From contig NZ_PKUS01000005.1 of the NCBI RefSeq assembly GCF_002866825.1, positions 1 through 64,000 of the forward strand: a stretch of DNA of 64,000 nt, given 5' to 3'. Origin of the DNA: Pseudohalioglobus lutimaris (GTDB lineage: Bacteria > Pseudomonadota > Gammaproteobacteria > Pseudomonadales > Halieaceae). The position numbers and the translations under genes are program-made. Within the stretch, counting starts at the first letter, position 1, and the number at the start of each line of letters is the position of its first letter. A model generated the notes under the pieces. That model saw only the letters and a list, made by a program, of their open reading frames with translations, had not been told where the DNA came from and made no database searches. Below are positions 17,188 to 25,264 of this stretch, in pieces.

Positions 17188-19953
17188 ATGCCGCAGCCTG
17201 CAGATGTCGCCCGGCTTGAACGCGTCAGTCACCACTATGGGAAGGTCACCGCGCTGTATGATCTGACACTGGCGGTACCGGCCGGACAGATGGTGGGTTT
17301 GATCGGTCCCGACGGCGTGGGAAAATCGACACTGATGGGTTTGATTGCCGGTGCCAAGCGCCTACAGCGGGGTCAGGTGATTACCCTTGACGGCGACATG
17401 GCCGATGCCGGGCACCGCGCCGCCACGGGCGGCCGTATTGCTTACATGCCCCAGGGACTAGGCCGCAATCTCTATCACGATCTCAGCCTGCGCGAGAACC
17501 TTGAATTCTTTGGCAAGTTGTTCGGTCTTGACCGCACCGAGCGGGCCGCACGCATTGAGCGATTGACGCGCGCCACCGGTCTGTACCCCTTCCTGGATCG
17601 ACTGGCGGGTAAATTGTCCGGTGGAATGAAGCAGAAACTGGGCCTGTGTTCGGCGCTGATCCACGACCCGGACTTTCTCTTACTGGACGAACCCACCACC
17701 GGCGTGGACCCGCTATCACGGCGCCAGTTCTGGGACCTGATTGATGCCATTCGCGCCGATCGGCCGCAAATGAGCGTGCTGGTGTCCACGGCCTATATGG
17801 AGGAGGCTGCGCGTTTCGATCATCTTGTGGCGATGAACGCAGGCAGTGTGCTGGCCGAGGCCAGTCCGCGGGCGCTGATGAGTGAGACCGACACTGAATC
17901 GGTAGGGGAGGCCTTTGTCGCGCTACTGCAGTCGTCGGTGCCGGCCGCTAAGCCTGCGGCTACGGATTACGCGCTCTCCGCTGCTTCGTTCGATGCGAGC
18001 GCTGAATCAGCGATACGCGCCCGCGCACTGACCCGACGCTTTGGTGATTTCACCGCGGTGGATGCTGTCAGCTTCGACATCGCACGAGGCGAGATTTTTG
18101 GCTTCCTCGGCTCCAATGGCTGCGGCAAGACCACGACCATGAAAATACTCACCGGATTACTGCCCGCCTCGGAGGGTGAGGCCTGGATTTTCGGCAAGCC
18201 GGTGGATGCTCAGGACCTGCAGTCTCGTCGCCGCGTTGGTTTCATGTCACAGGCTTTTTCACTCTACGGCGAACTGAGCGTACGTGAAAACCTGTCGCTG
18301 CACGCACGACTCTTTCACCTCAGACGGGCACAGACAGAGCAACGGCTGGCTGAACTGGTACCCCACTTCGGCCTTGAACTCTACCTGGATCAGCGTGCTG
18401 ATACGCTGCCCCTGGGCCTGCGCCAGCGTTTGTCACTCGCGGTGGCGGTTATTCACCAGCCGGAGATCCTGATCCTCGACGAGCCGACATCAGGTGTCGA
18501 TCCGCAAGCGCGTGACGATTTCTGGCGGCTACTGTTGGACCTTTCCCGCAAGGATGGCGTGACGATCTTCATCTCGACTCATTTTATGGACGAGGCGCTG
18601 CGTTGTGATCGCATATCGCTGATGCATGCCGGCCGGGTCCTGGTTACCGATACGCCGGCGGCAATTATTCGTTCGCGCGATACCGGGACGCTGGAAGATG
18701 CCTTCGTCGCTTATATTTCAGCAGAAATTCCACCCGAACCTACCATGAGTGAGGGGCTGGCTAGCGCACATGCCGACACCAGTGTGGCACCTGATGCATC
18801 CGGCTTCAGTCTGCGTCGCCTGCTGGCCTTTACTACACGCGAGGCCATGCAGGTCCGCCGCGATCCGGTGCGGCTGGCCTTTGCATTTCTGGGTAGCGCC
18901 TTACTGCTGCTGATAATGTCTTTTGGCATTTCCCAGGAGGTGCGGAATATCCCCTTCGCCGTTCTGGACCAGGACGTCAGTCCCGAGAGTCGCGCCTATC
19001 TCTCAACGTTCGAGGATTCGCCGTGGTTTCAGGAACGCCCACCACTACTGGATATCGATCAACTGGAGCGCCGCCTGGCCAGCGGTGAACTGGCGCTGGC
19101 GTTGCAGATTCCGCCCGGTTTCGGCGTTGAACTGCGGCGCGGCGGCGTAGCTGAAGTAGCGGCGATGATAGACGGGGCTGATACCGGGCGTGCTGGCACG
19201 ATCGAAAGCTATGTCTTGAGCGCACACTCCCACGTGTTGGGTGAAAGCGTCGGCGCAGTGCCTGCGCTCGATATGCTGGCGCAGTCGCCGGTAGCCGGTC
19301 CCGCGACGTCCGTGGTGTTGGAGCCGCGCTTTCGCTACAACTCGACGATGGCCAGCCTGCCCGCCGTCGGTCCCTCTATTCCGCCGCTGCTACTGCTGCT
19401 GATTCCGGCGATCCTGATGGCTGTCAGCGTGGCCCGTGAGAAAGAGATAGGAACGATCACCAACTTTTACGTCACCCCCACCGGACGGGCTGAGTTCTTA
19501 ATCGGCAAGCAACTGGTCTACATAGGCATAACGCTACTGAATTTTGCCATTCTGACGGTGCTGGTGGTCCTGGTGTTGGGCGTACCGCTGCGCGGTGACC
19601 CGCTGTTGCTGGTATTAGCGTCGTTGTTCTATGCGGTTGCGGCCACCGGCTTTGGGTTGTTGGTGTCGATGATGACAGCGACCCAGGTCACGGCTGTGTT
19701 CGCCACGACCATTCTGTCGGTGATGCCTACGCTACAGTTTTCCGGCATGATGGAACCGGTTTCCTCACTCCAGGGTCCGGCGCGATTAATGGGGACCTTC
19801 TGGCCCACAACCTGGTATATGACGGTCAGCGTCGGCAGCTTCACCAAGGGATTGGGTCTGGCGGACTTGAGCGGTGCATTGATTCGGCTGGCGGCTTTCG
19901 GCCCTATTTTTACCGGATTGGCTATTCTCGCTCTGCGCAGGCAGGAGCGGTGA
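17188..19953 (+). CDS. RbbA-type ABC transporter: two ATPase domains fused to a permease
   Basis: A 921-residue fusion. ATPase 1 (about 8-255): Walker A GPDGVGKST at 40-48, signature LSGGMKQK near 143, Walker B LLLDEP near 165. ATPase 2 (about 275-510): Walker A GSNGCGKTT at 309-317, a degenerate signature LPLGLRQRL, Walker B LILDEP. The C-terminal third (about 550-921) is an ABC-2 permease with one early helix, a large periplasmic domain and five to six late helices. In ATPase 1 the switch histidine is replaced (VSTAYMEEA), while ATPase 2 keeps STHFMDEA, so the two sites are unequal. The closest known plan is E. coli RbbA (YhiH), which pairs with the YhiI adaptor and YhhJ permease, as here. 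It overlaps the following gene by 4 bases. Confidence 0.88.
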   Translation: MPQPADVARLERVSHHYGKVTALYDLTLAVPAGQMVGLIGPDGVGKSTLMGLIAGAKRLQRGQVITLDGDMADAGHRAATGGRIAYMPQGLGRNLYHDLSLRENLEFFGKLFGLDRTERAARIERLTRATGLYPFLDRLAGKLSGGMKQKLGLCSALIHDPDFLLLDEPTTGVDPLSRRQFWDLIDAIRADRPQMSVLVSTAYMEEAARFDHLVAMNAGSVLAEASPRALMSETDTESVGEAFVALLQSSVPAAKPAATDYALSAASFDASAESAIRARALTRRFGDFTAVDAVSFDIARGEIFGFLGSNGCGKTTTMKILTGLLPASEGEAWIFGKPVDAQDLQSRRRVGFMSQAFSLYGELSVRENLSLHARLFHLRRAQTEQRLAELVPHFGLELYLDQRADTLPLGLRQRLSLAVAVIHQPEILILDEPTSGVDPQARDDFWRLLLDLSRKDGVTIFISTHFMDEALRCDRISLMHAGRVLVTDTPAAIIRSRDTGTLEDAFVAYISAEIPPEPTMSEGLASAHADTSVAPDASGFSLRRLLAFTTREAMQVRRDPVRLAFAFLGSALLLLIMSFGISQEVRNIPFAVLDQDVSPESRAYLSTFEDSPWFQERPPLLDIDQLERRLASGELALALQIPPGFGVELRRGGVAEVAAMIDGADTGRAGTIESYVLSAHSHVLGESVGAVPALDMLAQSPVAGPATSVVLEPRFRYNSTMASLPAVGPSIPPLLLLLIPAILMAVSVAREKEIGTITNFYVTPTGRAEFLIGKQLVYIGITLLNFAILTVLVVLVLGVPLRGDPLLLVLASLFYAVAATGFGLLVSMMTATQVTAVFATTILSVMPTLQFSGMMEPVSSLQGPARLMGTFWPTTWYMTVSVGSFTKGLGLADLSGALIRLAAFGPIFTGLAILALRRQER

Positions 19954-21080
19954 TCATGCGGCGCCTGGCCAATATATTCTGGCTTTTCGGCAAGGAACTG
20001 AAAAGCGTACTCGGCGACCCGGTCATGGTCATCCTGATTATTTGGTCCTTCGTGGTTGCCGTAATACTGGAGGCCAGTGGTGCAGGAGATACCGTGCGCA
20101 ACGCCGCCATCGCTGTCGTGGACGAGGACCAGTCTTCACTTAGCAGACAGATATCCTCAGCTCTGGTGCCGCCCTGGTTTCAGCAGCCGGTTGCCATGTA
20201 TCCCGAGCAGGCCGGCGCAGCCATGGACCGGGGCCAGATCATGTTCATACTGTCCTTTCCGCCTGATTTTGAGGCCGATGTGATTGCCGGCAACACGCCC
20301 TCTGCACAGCTTCAGGTTGATGCTACCGCAGTGTCGCAAGCGCAGCTCGGTACCGACTATGTCAGCAATATTGTGCAGTCGGAAACACGTATGTTCCTCT
20401 CGGGTAGCCCCGATGCGCCCACTCCGCCTCTGCGGTTGGAGTTGCGCCGCGCCTTCAACCCCAACGGTAATCCGGTCTGGTTCAAAGCCGTATCGTCATT
20501 ACTCAACCAACTTTCGCTGTTGACCATTGCGTTGACAGGCGCGGCGATGTTGCGCGAACGGGAGCATGGCACCATCGAGCACCTCATGGTGATGCCGCTG
20601 ACTCCGGTGGAAGTCGCCTTGTCCAAGGTATTGGCGACGATGGCCGTGGTGTTGTTGGCGTTTGTCGGCTCGCTTCTACTCGTCGTGCAAGGCGTACTGC
20701 AGATACCGGTGGCGGGGTCTGTACCACTGCTGGTCACGGGTGCAACGGTCTATCTGTGGGCGGCCGCCGCGATTGGCATGTTTCTGGGCACTGTCGCGCG
20801 CAGTATGGCTCAGTTTGCACTGCTGGTGATTATGGTGATTATTCCGATAATCATGCTCTCGGGTGGTATGGGTGCGGTGGAGAGTCAACCCGAACTCGTC
20901 CGGCGGCTGACGCAGGTACTGCCATCCCGCCATTTTCTGGCCTTCGCCAAAGCGGTGGCATTTCGCGGCGCAGGTATTGAACTGGTCTGGCTCGAACTCG
21001 TACTGATGGCAGCGCTGGGGGCTGGGTTCTTTACGGCCAGCCTTGCACTCTTTCGCCGCTCGATGAGCCTGGGTAGCTGA
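19950..21080 (+). CDS. ABC-2 type permease (YhhJ-like)
   Basis: A 376-residue permease: one N-terminal membrane segment (about 23-43), a periplasmic domain of about 130 residues, and five or six helices from about 180 onward. Typical ABC-2 features are LREREHGTIEHLMVMPLTPVEVALSKV near 200-226 and MLSGGMGAVESQPELVRRLTQVLPSRHF. It should pair with the permease third of the preceding protein to form the export channel. The GTG at 19950 overlaps the upstream TGA, indicating translational coupling; an ATG at 19956 in the same frame is the alternative. Confidence 0.88.
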   Translation: MIMRRLANIFWLFGKELKSVLGDPVMVILIIWSFVVAVILEASGAGDTVRNAAIAVVDEDQSSLSRQISSALVPPWFQQPVAMYPEQAGAAMDRGQIMFILSFPPDFEADVIAGNTPSAQLQVDATAVSQAQLGTDYVSNIVQSETRMFLSGSPDAPTPPLRLELRRAFNPNGNPVWFKAVSSLLNQLSLLTIALTGAAMLREREHGTIEHLMVMPLTPVEVALSKVLATMAVVLLAFVGSLLLVVQGVLQIPVAGSVPLLVTGATVYLWAAAAIGMFLGTVARSMAQFALLVIMVIIPIIMLSGGMGAVESQPELVRRLTQVLPSRHFLAFAKAVAFRGAGIELVWLELVLMAALGAGFFTASLALFRRSMSLGS

Positions 21081-21161
21081 GATGTGGATCAGATTACTGC
21101 GCCTTATCGTCGGCTGTAGCGAACAGCGCGTCGCGGCTAATGCCACAGGGAAGCGATTATC

Positions 21162-22061
21162 GTGCTTGAAATGATACGTTGGGTGGGTTTTTTCACCACA
21201 CTGTTATGTCCCTTTTCTCTGTCTGGCATAGAGCTCCATGATAAGCCTCCTCGAGAGCTGAGCAGCGAGGAATTCATGGTGGCCAATGCACTGTGGACCT
21301 TGCTCCACGAAACCGCTCACGCGGTGATTGAAGAGATGGATATAGTTTTTCTTGGGTCTGAAGAGGATGCTGCCGACCAGCTGGCGACGATAGCATTGCT
21401 TCGTGGCGATCCAGACTTCGACCTACCGGGCGGTGTGACGGCTGTTGAATCGGTGATTGCAGCCGCTACTGCCTGGCGCATCGAGTGGGAGCTGGAAAAA
21501 CGTGAAGGAACCGAGGCCAGCTATTGGGATAGTCACTCCCTGAGCATTCAGCGTTTTTACAATATGATGTGTCTACTGTACGGCAGTGACCCTGAAAAAT
21601 ATGATGAAATGGAAGGGCATCTCGGTTTGCCTTATGAACGTGCCTATGGATGTGTGGACTACGAGAGCGCGCGAGCGCGGCGCGCCGTAGAACGAATCAT
21701 CCAGGCCTATGGCCCTCAGCACGGTGGTGACGCAAATCAAGGAAAGGTGTTGGTCAACTACGAAAAAACGTTCACGAGTGAGCAACATGCGATTGTAGCG
21801 GTCATCCGGAAAGCGGGCATTGCTGAACGTATCGCCGGGCGTGCTGAAAGGATGCTGGCTTTGCCCAACGATATTACCATCGTCTTCGCGCAATGCGCCG
21901 GCGATGAAACGGCCTTCTGGCGTCAGGATAGTAAGGAGATCGTGATGTGCTATGAACTACTCGCTCGATTTCTTTATCTTTACCAGGCCAAACAGTGCCT
22001 CGAGAACAGTAATATGACGGATAAGGATCTGGATCTCTGCCTGGCGAGGTGGCAATACTGA
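21162..22061 (+). CDS. Exported DUF4344 metallopeptidase with halves in swapped order
   Basis: A 299-residue protein with a signal peptide (about 1-22). It carries both halves of the DUF4344 putative metallopeptidase. The zinc half comes first: HETAH at 49-53, EEDAADQLA at 67-75, WDSHSLSIQRFYNMMCLLYGSDP near 122-144. The other half (LALPNDITIVFAQCAGDETAF and EIVMCYELL) comes last, near 235-270. As I remember the family, the CYEL half normally precedes the HExxH half, so this looks like a circular permutation or the remains of a tandem duplication. GTG at 21162 is about 10 bases after AGGGAAG; an ATG at 21171 is the alternative. It is convergent with the sdhB-like gene. Confidence 0.75.
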   Translation: MLEMIRWVGFFTTLLCPFSLSGIELHDKPPRELSSEEFMVANALWTLLHETAHAVIEEMDIVFLGSEEDAADQLATIALLRGDPDFDLPGGVTAVESVIAAATAWRIEWELEKREGTEASYWDSHSLSIQRFYNMMCLLYGSDPEKYDEMEGHLGLPYERAYGCVDYESARARRAVERIIQAYGPQHGGDANQGKVLVNYEKTFTSEQHAIVAVIRKAGIAERIAGRAERMLALPNDITIVFAQCAGDETAFWRQDSKEIVMCYELLARFLYLYQAKQCLENSNMTDKDLDLCLARWQY

Positions 22062-22093
22062 ATCAGCACACTGACGGGTCCGTTGTGGCGTCA

Positions 22094-22843
22094 CTATGAA
22101 CCATGCTTGAGCAACATCCTTTCGATTTTCCCGATAGCTTCTCTTGGCCTGAGTTTCTTGGGGCAGAAGGAAACGCAATTCAGAATGCTCTTGCAACGAA
22201 ACACGCTATAACGGTCCTCCAGTTCTTCAAGTCGCTCTGCCGTGGCGGTGTCGCGTGAGTCGATCAAGAAACGATAGGCGTTCAATAAGCCGGCTGGCCC
22301 AACGTATTTATCAGGATTCCACCACCATGAGGGGCAGGAAGTCGAGCAACACGCACACAAAATACACTCGTAGAGCCCATCCAGCCTGGCGCGATCTTCG
22401 GGAGACTGCAGTCGTTCGATGGGAGGTGCCGGTTGATCGTTGATAAGGTAGGGCTTGATACGTTCGTACTGGGTCCAGAACAGGGACATATCGACCACCA
22501 GGTCGCGGATGACTGGCAGCCCGGGAAGAGGCCTGAGTACGATATCTGCTCCGTTTCTATTGGCATGAATACGCTGCCCCGAGGGAAGGGTTCCGCCAGC
22601 TAACACATCAGAAACACGGGTAATGCAGGCCAGTCCATTCATGCCGTTGATATTCATACCGTCTGAACCACAAACTCCCTCCCGGCAGCTGCGTCTGTAG
22701 GTGAGTGTCGGATCTGTTTCTTTCAGTCGTTCGAGTAGATCCAGCACCATCATGTCCTGTCCGGGCTGCAGCTCGAAGAAGTAATCCTTCATCCATGGTT
22801 CACCGTCCTGATCCGGGATGTACCGGTAGATGCTGATCTTCAT
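22094..22843 (-). CDS. Orphan succinate dehydrogenase iron-sulfur subunit paralogue (SdhB-like)
   Basis: A 249-residue protein very close to E. coli SdhB through most of its length. All cluster ligands are present: SCREGVCGSDG and LACI for [2Fe-2S], CILCACCSTSCP for [4Fe-4S] and the first [3Fe-4S] ligand, and CKSILNCVSFCP for the rest. Differences are an insertion of about 15 residues after LACITRVSD and a C-terminus CPKKLRPREAIGKI in place of the usual CPKGLNPTKAIG. No sdhA, sdhC or sdhD lies in the window; instead it is the last gene of an NnrS/flavoprotein operon. It may replace damaged SdhB under stress or form a separate electron-transfer complex. GTGGAG precedes the ATG. Confidence 0.85.
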   Translation of the reverse strand: MKISIYRYIPDQDGEPWMKDYFFELQPGQDMMVLDLLERLKETDPTLTYRRSCREGVCGSDGMNINGMNGLACITRVSDVLAGGTLPSGQRIHANRNGADIVLRPLPGLPVIRDLVVDMSLFWTQYERIKPYLINDQPAPPIERLQSPEDRARLDGLYECILCACCSTSCPSWWWNPDKYVGPAGLLNAYRFLIDSRDTATAERLEELEDRYSVFRCKSILNCVSFCPKKLRPREAIGKIERMLLKHGS

Positions 22844-22906
22844 AGACTTGGCTCCACTTCAGGGTTGCACCGTCCTCAGGAATGCAGGGCGTCAGCAAAG
22901 TCGCGT

Positions 22907-23065
22907 TTATCCGCGGCGGTGAGAGGGCGCAACGCTGTCAACTTGCTTTTGGCGCTTCTTGATATTTTCCGCAACCTGCTTCCCAACGACCTCCATCCAG
23001 TTCAGATGTTGTCGCCAGATATGGTCTTTCACATGATCGGGTTTCTTGAGTTTTGAAACATCCAT
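22907..23065 (-). CDS. Small basic protein of 52 residues in the NnrS operon
   Basis: A short gene starting 5 bases after the stop of the NnrS-like gene, with GAGGG inside the end of that gene as a probable ribosome site. The product opens MDVSKLKKPDHVKDHIW and is rich in Lys, Arg, His and Gln; residues about 10-42 could form one amphipathic helix (HLNWMEVVGKQVAENIKKRQ). It has no cysteines, signal or membrane segment. I do not recognise a family. Position between two predicted electron-transfer proteins suggests an assembly or regulatory partner; this is inference. Confidence 0.6.
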   Translation of the reverse strand: MDVSKLKKPDHVKDHIWRQHLNWMEVVGKQVAENIKKRQKQVDSVAPSHRRG

Positions 23066-23070
23066 GATAC

Positions 23071-24198
23071 TTATTGACCCTCTTTTCCAGGTAGTGTTCG
23101 AAGCAAGACCAACAGAAAATTGACGCTCCACATCAAGCCGGAAGCAAATAGCAGGCTCTGGCGATATGCGGGCAAAGCGTCCACCAGGCACCGGGCAGAT
23201 GTGGCAAGAAAAAGTAGAATGACAACGACATAGTAGGCCGCTGGTGGCGGCGGACGAGTCCTGCAGGAAAATTTCAGCATGACAGTGGAGGACAAGGTGC
23301 CTAAGGCGCCGATCGTAATGATATGTAGGCTGGTGAAGGGGGAAAGGCGTTCAACTAGAGAAAGACTAAATACCAGCAGCCCCAAACCAAGCCATAGGTA
23401 GCCTACGCCCAGGGCCATCAGGTCCGCGTCTTGCCATCCGGGGCCTACAATTTTCCAGCGATACAGCCTGACCAACACAAGGACGCCAGCGAGCCCGGCA
23501 AGTAGCGCCACCCAGGCTGTTCCAAACGGGAAAATACTGAATGCGCTGGCGAATAGTAACAGCACTATCACAGCGCCTTCCAACCGTGGTTGTACGCGCT
23601 GGGGCAGGGTGCCTCCAGTGTTTGCATAGGCCCGTGCCAGAATCGGGGTGATAAGGCGGCCGCCCATGAAAAACATCAGCAGCGCGATCAGTAATAACAG
23701 GGTATATAGCGGTACGGGCGGCTGATAGCCCGTCGCACCGTATACCCCAAGGATGAGGGGAAAACAGGTAACTAGCGCAATGAGTGGGCCGACGACGCGG
23801 TTGCGCCATTTTTTTGCGGCGCTAAAGCGTGGCACGACAATACTGGCAAGAGAGAGTCCAAAAGCGATATAAAGTGTGTAGGTAATCAGTGGGGATCCTG
23901 AGAACACCTCCGCCCATCGCCCGGCCAGCCAAAGCCCGAACAGTACCACAAGTTGTCGAAGCGGTAGTTTCCCGCCCAGGTAACCGGCGATCAATGCGCC
24001 GATATACCCAATAAGCAGGCCACGTGCATGGGTGGAGACATCGACAAGGGGCTCAGTAATACCGGCCAGGGAGACCAACAGTAGCCAGGGAGCGATGGCG
24101 GCGAATACCGCGGCGGCCGGGAAGAAAAGCTGGTGTGCCGATATAACCGATAGCGATCGACTACCGGGAAGACCGACCCTGTCTGTTTTTACACTCAT
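23071..24198 (-). CDS. Divergent NnrS-like membrane protein
   Basis: A 375-residue protein with about 11-12 membrane helices. It resembles NnrS, a haem- and copper-containing membrane protein linked to nitric oxide stress: HQLFFPAAAVFAAIAPWLLL at the start, THARGLLIGYIGALIAGYLGG near 57-77 and LHIITIGALGTLSSTVMLKF near 290. The family's WHAHEM is reduced to STHARG, so one His remains and the Glu is lost; it is a diverged paralogue. Its ATG overlaps the stop of the upstream flavoprotein gene by 4 bases (ATGA), indicating coupling. Confidence 0.75.
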   Translation of the reverse strand: MSVKTDRVGLPGSRSLSVISAHQLFFPAAAVFAAIAPWLLLVSLAGITEPLVDVSTHARGLLIGYIGALIAGYLGGKLPLRQLVVLFGLWLAGRWAEVFSGSPLITYTLYIAFGLSLASIVVPRFSAAKKWRNRVVGPLIALVTCFPLILGVYGATGYQPPVPLYTLLLLIALLMFFMGGRLITPILARAYANTGGTLPQRVQPRLEGAVIVLLLFASAFSIFPFGTAWVALLAGLAGVLVLVRLYRWKIVGPGWQDADLMALGVGYLWLGLGLLVFSLSLVERLSPFTSLHIITIGALGTLSSTVMLKFSCRTRPPPPAAYYVVVILLFLATSARCLVDALPAYRQSLLFASGLMWSVNFLLVLLRTLPGKEGQ

Positions 24199-25244
24199 GC
24201 GGCCTGTACACCCAGCCGCTTCAACAGGGTCGGACTGGTAGTTGTGTACTCCAGACGCACCCGGTGCCCGGGACGCGCGCGTTCGCTGATGGCGAAGGCA
24301 GCCAGGGCTGCTTCATGAAAGCCTGAAAGAATCAGCTTTTGCTTTCCGGGATAGTGGTTACAGTCGCCAATTGCGTAGATCCCGTCCGTGGAAGTCTCAA
24401 AGGTGTCGGTGCGCACCTTGACCTGGAAGCGCTCCATCTCCAGGCCCCAATCAAGCAGTGAGAGTATGTCCGGCGACATGCCGAAAAAGGCCAGCACATG
24501 GTCTACCGCTACCCGGCGCACTATGCCATCCGCGCCCTGAACTCTGATGCCATCCAGGTCGCCTGATTCACTCTGTTCGTACCCCGTTAGCTGGCCCTGA
24601 ATCATCTGCGCCTTACCCTGGTCGACCAGTGCGGTGTACTGACGGACAGTATCCTGTGCCGCTCGAAAGCGGCCGGACCGGTGTATCAGTATCAGTTCTT
24701 CAACAGACGGCTGCAGTGCCATCGCCCAATCCAGGGCCGCATCGCCGCCGCCCAGAATGGCAACTTTCCGGTGGTGGTGTCGGGTGGGGTCCCCCACCTG
24801 GTAAAAGACTGAGTGGCCCTCGAACTGCTCGATTCCGGGCACTTTTATATGGACAGGCGTCATCGCGCCACCACCGGATGCAATCACGATAAATCGCACA
24901 GCGTAGACTACGCCATCACGTGTGGTCAGCTCGAAACCTTCCCCACTATTGCGGCGGGCGATGGCTATGACTTCCTCACCCAATGCCAGCTGCGGATGGA
25001 AAGGGGCAATTTGTTCCTCCAGATTGACGATGAGCTGTGATGCGCTGACATGGGGTAAACCGGGAATATCGTAAATGGGTTTGTTCGGGTAGAGTTCACG
25101 GCACTGGCCGCCGGTCGTGGGCTGTGCGTCGAACACAATAGCGCTCAGCCCGTGCAATCCAAGCTCGAATACCTGGAAAAGGCCACAGGGGCCAGCGCCG
25201 ATAATGCCGACATCTGCAGTAAAAACAGAGAGCGGGTCTTTCAT
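24195..25244 (-). CDS. Thioredoxin-reductase-like ferredoxin/flavodoxin--NADP reductase
   Basis: A 349-residue FAD/NAD(P)H oxidoreductase. FAD fold: VGIIGAGPCGLFQVFELGLHG at the N-terminus. NAD(P) fold: KVAILGGGDAALDWA in the middle. FAD-binding end: DGIYAIGDCNHYPGKQKLILSGFHEAALAA. The redox CxxC of thioredoxin reductase is absent, so it belongs with the TrxR-like ferredoxin-NADP reductases (YumC type) that pass electrons to a ferredoxin or other one-electron partner. An exact AGGAGG 8 bases upstream supports ATG 25244; a start at 25268 overlapping the NnrS stop is also open. In this operon it is a plausible electron donor for the membrane or Fe-S proteins. Confidence 0.85.
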   Translation of the reverse strand: MKDPLSVFTADVGIIGAGPCGLFQVFELGLHGLSAIVFDAQPTTGGQCRELYPNKPIYDIPGLPHVSASQLIVNLEEQIAPFHPQLALGEEVIAIARRNSGEGFELTTRDGVVYAVRFIVIASGGGAMTPVHIKVPGIEQFEGHSVFYQVGDPTRHHHRKVAILGGGDAALDWAMALQPSVEELILIHRSGRFRAAQDTVRQYTALVDQGKAQMIQGQLTGYEQSESGDLDGIRVQGADGIVRRVAVDHVLAFFGMSPDILSLLDWGLEMERFQVKVRTDTFETSTDGIYAIGDCNHYPGKQKLILSGFHEAALAAFAISERARPGHRVRLEYTTTSPTLLKRLGVQAA

Positions 25245-25264
25245 TCTGTAATCCTCCTGCGCGC

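Noticed and set aside
22094-22843. Reading the SdhB gene as part of a normal sdhCDAB operon
   Set aside because: No sdhA, sdhC or sdhD lies on either side; the neighbours are the 52-residue gene and a convergent peptidase.
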